This document shows, piece after piece, positions 8,301-14,714 of a DNA stretch of 16,664 nucleotides. The DNA lies in contig DALC01000049.1 in assembly GCA_002499325.1 (NCBI GenBank), forward strand, positions 15,285-31,948, in the 5' to 3' direction. Numbering within the stretch: the stretch's first letter is position 1; every line of letters starts with the position of its first letter. The DNA comes from Euryarchaeota archaeon UBA538. Its GTDB lineage: Archaea > Thermoplasmatota > Poseidoniia > Poseidoniales > Thalassarchaeaceae. A model generated the notes under the pieces. It saw nothing but the letters and a program-made list of their open reading frames with translations, was not told the DNA's origin and did not search any database. The translations under genes were made by a program, and so were the position numbers.

Positions 8301-11126
8301 CCACTTGTACTCACACAGATTTGACAGTCCATCTCCATCTGCATCTTCTTCTGCATCGTTTGGATCTCTTGGGTCTAGTGTCCAGAGATTACCTCCAGTG
8401 TAAATATCCCCAATCCATCTCCTGTTCTCAATCTCCCAGCCATCGGGCATTCCGTCTCCGTCTGTATCTGGATTGGTGGGGTCTGTTGGGCCGTCTGTAC
8501 CTCCTCCTGCGCCTGAGCCGAGCCATCCTTCGAGGTGGACAGTCTCCGATTGTGATGATGAGTCGTCACAAACGTAGTCATCATTCAGATAATGACAAGA
8601 AAATGAGGTTGACTCCAAAAACCAACCCCAGTACTCTTCTCCATCAGTGAGCCCATCTCCATCAGAGTCAATATTTCTTGGATCCGTACCATTTGTACCG
8701 AATTGTGAAGTGTTTACGTATCTGTATTCCTCCAAATTACTCCACTCACGGATAAATATGGTCCCATCAATCAGGGGGAAGCTGACTCCATCAGCATCAG
8801 CATCCCTCTCCCTGTCAAATGGATCCGTTGGATCTAAACCATGTACATATTCCCAACCATCTGGCATTCCATCAAAATCTGAGTCGTCCGATAACGGATC
8901 TATCGGCATGATGTTCATGAATCTGCCCGGCGAGGACCCTGAGAAAATCCATTCTTCATTTTCGTTTTCCATTGAGATTAAGTTGGTGACGAGTCCTGGC
9001 ATTCTTGTTTGATTGATGTAGGGGCCAAGGACGCCTGTGTGACCTCCTTCAAGGCACCATGTTCCGTCCCGGGAACCTAGAACAACCATTCCCTCGATTG
9101 CCATAACCGACCTGATATCATTCGCACCCTCGGTCCAACGTTCTGAATTGAACATCCTATCGTTACTTATCGAGGATCTTGGCATCTGCATGAATATAGA
9201 TAGGTCAATCAAGTGTAGCCCTCCTGCAGTTCCCATCCATACTCCCGTAACTTCATCCAGATCCCCATTATCCAGAAGTGGTCCTGCGGGCTCCAAAACA
9301 TTGACGACCGCGGATTTGGATTCGTTCAGTAGATCGGCCATTCTCACGAATGTCTCTGCATCTTCGACATCGAAAACCCACCATGGATCACCCGCAGATG
9401 TAATTCCGTCCGTAGTGTTCCATGCGATCAGTCCTGAATTAGTGGCTACCATCAGCAGAGGGCCCCTGCCTTGTATCGGGACTTGGATAGCATCATTGGC
9501 AGATACCTCCGAGTCGGAAAGAGCCTCAGTCAATGGGGAGCTGAGAATTTCCTGTCCGACACTTACGGATCTTCCTCCGCTCCAACAGTCTCCTCCAGAG
9601 CCTTCATCAGATACGCTTACGGTCCATGCCTTCTGATGCCCGAAAACCATTAGATCCAGATTATTGCTTCCTGTATCAAGTTTCATCATTGATACCACGT
9701 GGCCTATTCCAGATTCCGAAAGAGAAGACATTATTGGAAGGCCGTTTTCCATCGAGACGCAATGAACCCCTAGATTCGTTCCAATAACTAGGAAGTCTGA
9801 GTTCCCACTGGGGGACCACCTGACCATCGAGGTCATCTCTACACCAGGGGGAAGACTGTGAAGAGAGGATATCTCGCCGAATGGATCTAGTGTGGTTACT
9901 CCATATTTCGATCCGACAATTATTCTTTGTTGATCGCTGTCTTTGATCATAGTGTGTATTGCCGCATCAACTAGTTGGGTCTGCGTAGATTGATCAAAGG
10001 TTAGTACGGTTCCATCGTGACTGGTTACTGCAGTACCTCTGATACCTGGTTTTACCCAAGATCCATCGTCATAGTAAACCATGTACTCTTCGTAATTACT
10101 GAAGGCTTCCCCCCATGCGGCGGTAGCGGTAGAAGTATCGGGGATTACGTAACCGTCCCTATCCGCATCCCATCCATCGCTATCAGAGTCCAGTATTGCA
10201 TCACTAGCGTTCCTAGGGTCAAGTCCGTAGTGTGCTTCCCATCCATCTGGAATTCCATCGCCTGGAATGACAAGTCCAGTCGCCAACAGATCAGACCAGG
10301 AGTAGTAGTCAGAATCTGAGCGTGTAGGATCGGTACCCAGCCACCCATCGTCCCCAGTCGGCCTTACTATTGATTCCTGACAGGCATTTTCACTCATTCC
10401 AGGAATTGTCCCTGAGCACCAAAGCCCGTCTCTCTCTGTGAGCCAGTTTTCTGGGGTTCCGAAAGAGTATTCTTCTGAGTTTGAGTATCTCTCGGTAACA
10501 TCGATATGACCATCTCTATTGACATCAAAACCGTCTCCACAGCCAAAACTAAAGTCTTCACACCTGTCAATATCTTCTGTACTATCAGATGGGTCCAGTG
10601 GATCAAACCAGAGACAGGTCCATGCATTAGTCGCGTTGAGGTAACCCAGCCCTCCTTCAGTGCACATGTGTATCTCGTATCCATCTGGGAGTCCGTCTCC
10701 ATCTGTATCTGACGAGGTGGGGTCCAGATACTCCCTGTTTCCTGATTCTGTCAATTCGGGAGGCTTGCCCGTCAAGGAAAGTCTGTCAGTAAAGCATTTG
10801 TCGAGAGTATACGGCCAACAGTACTCCAACAGGGCCACAGCTCCGTCTCTATCATGATCAGACATATTGTCAGTACCGTTATTCATGTCCAAACCAAGCA
10901 CCATGAAGCCCCCTTCGGGAGTATCAATAACTATGTCCTCCCCGTATATCGCCTCATATTGATCGGGGATTCTATCTTCGTCTGCATCGGTAGCTGGAGG
11001 AGCACCTCCTTGAGCATCAGTAGGATTTGTGGAGTCGACCGGAGACTGGGGCCTAGTTTGAGAAACAAAAGCGAGGCTACTTAGCAAAAGTAGCACAATA
11101 AAGGCTGCCGTCTGCTTCCTCCTCAT
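5388..11126 (-). CDS. Giant secreted protein with TSP3/EF-hand-like calcium-binding modules and an inserted beta-propeller-like region
   Basis: 1912 residues. A signal peptide is clear: MRRK, a hydrophobic core at about 7-21, then a polar Ser/Pro/Thr segment. The mature protein is acidic, rich in N-glycosylation sequons and paired cysteines. About 13 modules carry a DxDxDGxPDGWE-type loop (for example at residues 47-58, 140-151, 290-297, about 750, 820, 890, 980, 1110, 1220, 1350, 1500, 1645 and 1880). Many are followed by a W-x-L/M-N-P turn, a second Asp loop and an N-x-x-E-Y motif. Such loops bind calcium in thrombospondin type 3 and EF-hand families. Residues about 365-740 lack these loops and look like a repeated beta-sheet (propeller-like) domain. 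No C-terminal helix, sorting motif or anchor is seen, so it is probably released or held by a partner. The role is unknown; an extracellular scaffold, adhesin or polymer-binding protein is inference. Confidence 0.9.
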   Translation of the reverse strand: MRRKQTAAFIVLLLLSSLAFVSQTRPQSPVDSTNPTDAQGGAPPATDADEDRIPDQYEAIYGEDIVIDTPEGGFMVLGLDMNNGTDNMSDHDRDGAVALLEYCWPYTLDKCFTDRLSLTGKPPELTESGNREYLDPTSSDTDGDGLPDGYEIHMCTEGGLGYLNATNAWTCLWFDPLDPSDSTEDIDRCEDFSFGCGDGFDVNRDGHIDVTERYSNSEEYSFGTPENWLTERDGLWCSGTIPGMSENACQESIVRPTGDDGWLGTDPTRSDSDYYSWSDLLATGLVIPGDGIPDGWEAHYGLDPRNASDAILDSDSDGWDADRDGYVIPDTSTATAAWGEAFSNYEEYMVYYDDGSWVKPGIRGTAVTSHDGTVLTFDQSTQTQLVDAAIHTMIKDSDQQRIIVGSKYGVTTLDPFGEISSLHSLPPGVEMTSMVRWSPSGNSDFLVIGTNLGVHCVSMENGLPIMSSLSESGIGHVVSMMKLDTGSNNLDLMVFGHQKAWTVSVSDEGSGGDCWSGGRSVSVGQEILSSPLTEALSDSEVSANDAIQVPIQGRGPLLMVATNSGLIAWNTTDGITSAGDPWWVFDVEDAETFVRMADLLNESKSAVVNVLEPAGPLLDNGDLDEVTGVWMGTAGGLHLIDLSIFMQMPRSSISNDRMFNSERWTEGANDIRSVMAIEGMVVLGSRDGTWCLEGGHTGVLGPYINQTRMPGLVTNLISMENENEEWIFSGSSPGRFMNIMPIDPLSDDSDFDGMPDGWEYVHGLDPTDPFDRERDADADGVSFPLIDGTIFIREWSNLEEYRYVNTSQFGTNGTDPRNIDSDGDGLTDGEEYWGWFLESTSFSCHYLNDDYVCDDSSSQSETVHLEGWLGSGAGGGTDGPTDPTNPDTDGDGMPDGWEIENRRWIGDIYTGGNLWTLDPRDPNDAEEDADGDGLSNLCEYKWGEIIDDVIRDGLPSHGESNESALSWVPTDPNNVDSDGDTLPDGWEARYTCSWNKDNKGINPLNGSDALNNPDGDGYDINMDGVLSMDEQLVNWLEYHLKDQIIYSDSTESGMDFPNGFVTNLSHSSWQGLAPGSFGESTSTAYLSLVNGTTVEDVGSGNPLSSDSDRDGMPDGWEYYHSRWSLFDEKWTLNPVDERDQDGDPDGDGMNNWEEYNSIDGNLSETDSLVTSPQFYLLSVGGELLPTPWLSAESTYSFGYFLSDDQKNLTGLTADPNNPDTDGDGLLDGIELIFTRWNSTDSVWTLNPLVSGDGYYDSDLDGITDQVELNLTNNNPANGALSPPDAPRMWEEADSIDPSEANNRVFRILFGKEGKAQLAMEQYQDWLSGSPAKPLLSALLGISDPNDVDTDRDGMSDGYEYWFTQWNLEQNIWEMNPLTGSDVSRDSDDDSYDCDGNGQISDSESFDNLAEYESRIYGKKIAVDTIPNETGLVSYGADAINAFTGEVGMSYDAAFGQLYDMFKSKSLESSDRMGLINSLHPDNFNISLAGVSDPTDDDSDLDGMPDGWEFCYSVYGEFLPVNDFRWSLNPINPLDVNYDPDSDGWFDREITDVPAPQGTWESRQFSEYELGGQIPQGVQSLLFSNLMEYNNGTHPLDDDSDDDSSVMRPVFTNGVVTSYVKDSNLSDGREVFKYGTNPLDNDTDGDMMPDFYEYYRGWNETNDNWSSWLQISVVWHQVTSVVWKPVQVSNGLITRPVLEWAWFTHDPTDPSDAGQDADNDGAWDCSGGSCIYQPYNNFQEYFGVVNASMSSPSLVRASNLVDCSGESVSEWWQLRESLLGTCSGSSSISTNYFRMNKINDNDRLYALVINDYDLDYEDVDSSNDLTSLNGEWTDTFNRIAGDQYHLPNIFLGEYVYGWWILDIDGDQIADGTDPTNWDTDGDWLNDHFEIEDDLLDGIRGNSGSPIRYDDRST
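5460..8895 (-). repeat. Tandem Asp-rich module repeats coding the C-terminal two thirds of the giant protein
   Basis: About ten copies of the DxDxDGxPDGWE coding motif recur every roughly 70-235 codons. On the plus strand they show as near-identical phrases built around CCATCTGGCATTCCATC, for example near 6608, 7788, 8442 and 8858. Spacers between copies differ in length and sequence, so this is old modular duplication with conserved loops and not a recent exact tandem array. A further three copies lie at about 10230-10990, on the other side of the propeller-like insert. Confidence 0.85.
8920..10031 (-). other. Propeller-like insert domain within the giant protein
   Basis: Codons for residues about 365-740. 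The Asp loops stop here and the text changes to short beta-strand-like repeats of the kind LTFDQST, IIVGSKYGVTTLD, FLVIGTNLGVHCVS, LMVFGHQKAWTVSV, LLMVATNSGLIAWNT, VWMGTAGGLHLIDL, VVLGSRDGTWCLE and WIFSGSSPGRFMNI. These eight hydrophobic-x-G-x-x-x-G-hydrophobic units, spaced tens of residues apart, are what a seven- or eight-bladed PQQ/WD-like propeller would give. The fold is inference from the repeat pattern. Confidence 0.6.
10491..10526 (-). other. Canonical EF-hand loop 2 of the giant protein (residues 201-212)
   Basis: DVNRDGHIDVTE fits the 12-residue EF-hand loop exactly (D1, N3, D5, G6, I8, E12). DINMDGVLSMDE (nt about 8037-8072) and DCDGNGQISDSE (nt about 6920-6955) are two further full matches in the same protein, each ahead of an N-x-x-E-Y type motif. 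Confidence 0.7.
10824..10859 (-). other. Canonical EF-hand loop 1 of the giant protein (residues 90-101)
   Basis: DHDRDGAVALLE has Asp at loop positions 1, 3 and 5, Gly at 6, a hydrophobic residue at 8 and Glu at 12, which is the exact spacing of a calcium-binding EF-hand loop. Confidence 0.7.
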
Positions 11127-11316
11127 GTTAAAGCCCCAACTAGGTAGCCTTCAACGTCCTCGGTTGACTTATGATGGTGATGGAGCGTCGTTCGGACATT
11201 GATTCAAAATAACTGGTTCCTGAAGAGTCGATTAATCATAAAATGAGCTTGGAGAATAACTATCATAGGATTTGTTCAAAGGTCGTCGTTATCCCCGCAA
11301 GCTTGGAGACGTTGCA
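11127..11316. promoter_or_regulatory. Divergent intergenic region, giant protein / MBL-fold hydrolase
   Basis: The longest spacer in the window (190 nt). It has no gene or tRNA-like cloverleaf that I can see. An A/T-rich block, TTAATCATAAAA (11232-11243), could act as a TATA box for the plus-strand gene, giving a leader that includes the ribosome binding site below. For the minus strand, TTATTTTGAATC (opposite about 11203-11214) is a candidate about 77-88 nt before the giant gene's ATG, which would give it a leader of about 50 nt. Confidence 0.35.
11305..11308 (+). promoter_or_regulatory. Shine-Dalgarno site deciding the MBL-fold gene start
   Basis: GGAG lies 8 nt before the ATG at 11317. 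This fits that ATG as the start and not the TTG at 11272, which would add 15 residues that do not belong to the family. Confidence 0.6.
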
Positions 11317-12114
11317 ATGAAGGTTACTCACCTAGGAAGTGGGAGCAGGGGGAATTCTGTTCTCTTGTCTACAGGCGAATCTAATGTTCTGGTAGATTGT
11401 GGGTTTTCACTAAAGAAGACAGAGTCTAGATTGGATAAATTATCGGTAAATCCGACAGATATAGATTCCATAATAGTGACTCATCATCACTCTGACCACT
11501 CTAAATCTGCCAAGAGAGCTGCAAAAAGGTGGGGAGCACGGCTAATCAGTAATGCAGAGACTGCAAAAAGAATGCAATGGGAGGACTGGGAGGATCTCCT
11601 GGTATTCTCTGAGCTGGAAAGAATTGATGCTGGTGTTGACATTAGTTTGCTGACTATTCCAGTACCTCATGATGATGCTGATAATGTAGCCGTAATAGCT
11701 TGTGATGATAAAGGAAGAAGGGCTGCCATAGTTACTGATCTCGGTGAGGTCACCGCTGAGTTGTCCTCTCATCTCAGGAAGTGTGACCATATCTCCATTG
11801 AGTCCAACTACGATCACGATCGCCTAATGAGGGGGAACTATCCAGATGCCCTGAAAAGGAGAATATCAGGCAGGGGAGGGCACCTTTCCAATTCCCAGAC
11901 CGCTTTGGCACTTAGCAAGATTGTCCATCCAAAGCTGAGTAGTATCGTATTGTGTCATCTTTCTGAGAGTAATAATCTTCCTCATATCGCAGAGAGCGAG
12001 GTTCTTATGGAGATCTGTGATGATTTCAATGGAAGCTTGTCAATATCTAAACAAGATGGCCCGGAGTTTAGTAACTGGATTGGTCAGATAGATTCAGAGA
12101 AGATATCGGCCTGA
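11317..12114 (+). CDS. WalJ/YycJ-type metallo-beta-lactamase-fold hydrolase
   Basis: 265 residues, the usual family length. It opens with MKVTHLGSGSRGNSVLL, the classic start of the family, followed by VDCGFS. The metal site shows HxHxDH at 56-61 (THHHSDH), His118 (PVPHDD), Asp141 (VTDLGE) and His214 (CHLSESNN). Family signatures ESNYDHD (162-168), GNYPDALK (173-180) and GHLSN (188-192) are also present. In bacteria the YycJ/WalJ protein is a metal-dependent nucleic-acid hydrolase linked to cell-wall signalling or DNA repair; the substrate in an archaeon is not known. There is no signal peptide, so it is cytoplasmic. The family is widespread in bacteria and scattered in archaea, so past transfer is possible. 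It converges on the STAND gene with one base between stops. Confidence 0.92.
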   Translation: MKVTHLGSGSRGNSVLLSTGESNVLVDCGFSLKKTESRLDKLSVNPTDIDSIIVTHHHSDHSKSAKRAAKRWGARLISNAETAKRMQWEDWEDLLVFSELERIDAGVDISLLTIPVPHDDADNVAVIACDDKGRRAAIVTDLGEVTAELSSHLRKCDHISIESNYDHDRLMRGNYPDALKRRISGRGGHLSNSQTALALSKIVHPKLSSIVLCHLSESNNLPHIAESEVLMEICDDFNGSLSISKQDGPEFSNWIGQIDSEKISA

Positions 12115-12115
12115 A

Positions 12116-14644
12116 CTAATGTCCCATTACTACTCTGTGGACAGAGTTCTGAACGTCCCTCATCCTATCGACCGCACCGAGCTCTCTGAAAACTACTAGG
12201 GACCTCTGTAGGTAGTCCATCCTCTGTGATCTGTTACTCTCCACTTCCCCTAGTCTGGAGAGGATTTCGCCTTGCATCATCCTGAAGTCGTTTGCCTCTG
12301 CGATGGATAAAGCGTCCAGATAGTGCTGTGCGGCCTCATCTGATCTTCCTGCATCACTCAGTACTTGTCCGAGTAGCATCTCTACTTCGACCGCGCTTCT
12401 CGGGTCTGATTGATCTGATAATATCTCTAGAGCGCCGGAATAATGATGCATGGCCAAATCATTATCTTTTATCCTTGCATAGTATCTGCCCAGAACAGCC
12501 CTTGACCTAGCATGTAGCTTTTCTTGGTTGTTCTGTGCCGTTTCATCGTGAGCTTTCATGGCATGGTCACGGGCCCTATCCATCTCACCCATCTCGAGAA
12601 AAGCCGAAGCCAGTCTGATTCTTGCCTCTGTTAGATCGGATGATTCCTCGGAATCCAATAGTTCCTCCACATTTCCATAGACTTCTAATGCTCTTTTGTT
12701 ATCTCGCTGGCGTCTAAAGATATATCCCATATTGTTGTAAGATCTCGCCGCACCCTGTGCGTCTCTAAGTTTTATTTGCATCTCCAGGGCTTTCTTGTGC
12801 AGGGAAAGTGCAGTATCCATTTCCCCCTTCTTGACCGCTAAATCTGCCCTAGATGAGTAAATTCTCGCAAGAGGAGTGGTTAGTTTGTGTTTAACGGCTA
12901 TGGGCAGTGCCATGTCGTACTGTCCCTCGGCCTCATCCCACTTTCCTTGGACAGAAAGTATGTCTCCCGTAAGTTCATGTATTACAAATCTGGTTCTGGG
13001 ACCGAACAGCCTAGTCTCGAGGACCCTAAGAATACCAAGCAGTTCGATGTGTCCGGCCTTGACTAGCTTGTGTCCTTCCTCGGATAACGCCGAGGCTAAA
13101 CCTTCAATATCGCCCGACTCATGAAGGTGGTGAATATGCTCTATACTTTCTGATGGATCTTCCTTCCTAGTTCTGTACCATTCAACTGCATTGGCATGTA
13201 ACGATTGCTTTAATGAGTCCTCCATAGATCTAGTTAGGAACTCCCTGACTAAATCGTGAACATCATAGTTTTCGCTGTCTGCTTGCCTTGCCAAGCCCTT
13301 TTCAACTAGATCGTCCAAAAGATCCGTTTCCATATCGATTCCAGATATTGCTTCGAGGGGCATAGGTTCTCTGAATACCGCTATAGCTCCCAATAATCTC
13401 TTTTCAGCACCAGAAAGTCTACTGAAAATTTCCTTCTCCACGAATGCCTCTAGAGTTTCGTGGAACGTGCCCCCTACACTTCCTCTATTTATCAGCTCGA
13501 GTACTAGTGGATGACCTCTAGATAAGCTATGAATATGCAGGAATTGAGGCATCTCAATATCCTGCATTGTAGTCAGTATTTTCCTACTTGCTTCCTGATC
13601 GAGCCCATCGAGTGGCATTACTAGAGTCACTATTCTCCCAGAAGAGTCAGATTCTGGAACTACCATCCTAAATGATCGGGAGAACATTACCAGTCCTACA
13701 TTATCTAGCTCTGGTATCTTCAATGAAAGTGATCTAAGTACTGAAATTAGTGTCTCATCGCCAACTTTGTGTAGGTCATCTATTACAATTAGGGATGGTG
13801 AAGACTCGAGTCCTTCGGAGATTAGATTAACTGCCATTTGAGGCTGAGGAACGGGAGTTGATGCAAGGTAGTCAGATAGATCATCGCTCCCCATTGCAGA
13901 TAGCCATTCTGAAACAGCCTCTAAGAATGCCCTCGCACCTTCCCAGTCTTGACATCTATGATAAAGAAGATTTCTTCTGTGTGTAAAGCTCTCAATTAGC
14001 TTGGCTGAGAGTGCGGTTTTACCTATGCCTGCTATTCCGGGAACAAGTATTGACCCTGACTGATGCTCCAAGAGATTAACCATATTTTCCAGTTCCATCT
14101 CTCTTCCGTAGAATCTCCTGGTTCTTGGAAGATCACTCAGTGAGGTTACCAGTTGTTTCTCAATATGCTTTGATAAGTCCCTCTCAATCAAGTCAGCAGA
14201 TAAAACCGAAAGATCTATTGTTCCTGAATCATCCAAATACCGAATAACATCAACGTGCCTAAGAGGCAATTCTGTACCCTCTAGTGCCTGTGATAGCTCC
14301 ATATTTGATGCTCTTCCATCCTTTCCAATCACTCGGACTACTTGCATCCCGACCTTAGACCATATGTCATCGGCTAGCTTAGCTCCATCGTCGGTCAGAA
14401 AGTATGCCTTCCTTTTCCTCGAAACCCCGGTGACATGTGCTTGTTTCTCAATCAGATATCCTTGTTCCCTGAGGCCGGAGATAGCTCTAGGGACATTGGA
14501 TCTGGCGATGGAAACTGCATTTGCAATGCCCATCTGTGAAAGTGCAAAAGGAACTTCGACTTTGTCTGCATGATCCACATAGTCCCTGAGGTGGAGAAGA
14601 ATCCTCTCTTGGACACCAGGCTTGGGCACGGGTGTGACTGACAT
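12116..14644 (-). CDS. Winged-helix, STAND-type ATPase and TPR regulator
   Basis: 842 residues in three parts. Residues 1-100 are a MarR-like winged helix-turn-helix (ARSNVPRAISGLREQGYL, then a basic wing). Residues about 175-475 are a STAND/NB-ARC type ATPase: the FYGREMELE entry motif, Walker A GIAGIGKT at 203-210, Walker B LIVIDD at 285-290, an Arg after the next strand (MFSRS, 320-324), the GHPLVLEL motif (377-384) and a VHDLVREFL winged-helix end. Residues about 550-830 hold about seven TPR repeats. STAND proteins (MalT, AfsR and others) switch between ADP- and ATP-bound forms on binding a ligand. Here a DNA-binding domain sits at the N-terminus, so a ligand-controlled transcription regulator is a fair inference, with target and signal unknown. 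A TATA-like box precedes the ATG by 23-32 nt. Confidence 0.9.
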   Translation of the reverse strand: MSVTPVPKPGVQERILLHLRDYVDHADKVEVPFALSQMGIANAVSIARSNVPRAISGLREQGYLIEKQAHVTGVSRKRKAYFLTDDGAKLADDIWSKVGMQVVRVIGKDGRASNMELSQALEGTELPLRHVDVIRYLDDSGTIDLSVLSADLIERDLSKHIEKQLVTSLSDLPRTRRFYGREMELENMVNLLEHQSGSILVPGIAGIGKTALSAKLIESFTHRRNLLYHRCQDWEGARAFLEAVSEWLSAMGSDDLSDYLASTPVPQPQMAVNLISEGLESSPSLIVIDDLHKVGDETLISVLRSLSLKIPELDNVGLVMFSRSFRMVVPESDSSGRIVTLVMPLDGLDQEASRKILTTMQDIEMPQFLHIHSLSRGHPLVLELINRGSVGGTFHETLEAFVEKEIFSRLSGAEKRLLGAIAVFREPMPLEAISGIDMETDLLDDLVEKGLARQADSENYDVHDLVREFLTRSMEDSLKQSLHANAVEWYRTRKEDPSESIEHIHHLHESGDIEGLASALSEEGHKLVKAGHIELLGILRVLETRLFGPRTRFVIHELTGDILSVQGKWDEAEGQYDMALPIAVKHKLTTPLARIYSSRADLAVKKGEMDTALSLHKKALEMQIKLRDAQGAARSYNNMGYIFRRQRDNKRALEVYGNVEELLDSEESSDLTEARIRLASAFLEMGEMDRARDHAMKAHDETAQNNQEKLHARSRAVLGRYYARIKDNDLAMHHYSGALEILSDQSDPRSAVEVEMLLGQVLSDAGRSDEAAQHYLDALSIAEANDFRMMQGEILSRLGEVESNRSQRMDYLQRSLVVFRELGAVDRMRDVQNSVHRVVMGH

Positions 14645-14666
14645 AATTACGGTAGCAACATCTTCT

Positions 14667-14676
14667 ATTCAATAAT
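14667..14676 (-). promoter_or_regulatory. TATA-like box of the STAND regulator gene
   Basis: On the minus strand ATTATTGAAT lies 23-32 nt before the ATG at 14644, and there is no ribosome binding site. This is the spacing expected for an archaeal leaderless transcript, and it is the best-placed promoter match in the window. The 70-nt gap (14645-14714) separates this gene from the Ig-like gene upstream on the same strand. Confidence 0.5.
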
Positions 14677-14714
14677 GTTCGTGATGGAAGCTTAGGGGCT
14701 TTTCAGAGGAAATA

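Noticed and set aside
8321..8650. Overlapping plus- and minus-strand frames of about 70-110 codons within the giant gene
   Set aside because: They are shadows of the Asp-rich repeat codons, with compositions unlike real proteins and no start signals.
5460..8895. Regularly recurring DNA phrases that might be read as a CRISPR array
   Set aside because: The units are in frame inside a protein, vary in sequence and in spacing from about 200 to 700 nt, and encode a known type of calcium-binding loop.
9148..9636. Open frame of 162 codons on the plus strand opposite the giant gene
   Set aside because: It lies wholly inside the giant coding region, has a low-complexity Ser/Thr/Pro composition typical of the antisense of Asp/Gly/Ser-rich codons, and has no family resemblance.
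11272..11316. TTG start adding 15 residues to the MBL-fold hydrolase
   Set aside because: The family begins with MKVTxLGSGSxGN, which starts at ATG 11317 behind a GGAG site.
11127..11316. Possible tRNA or small RNA in the longest spacer
   Set aside because: No acceptor stem or T-loop consensus could be paired by eye; GTTCAAA near 11274 has no matching arms.
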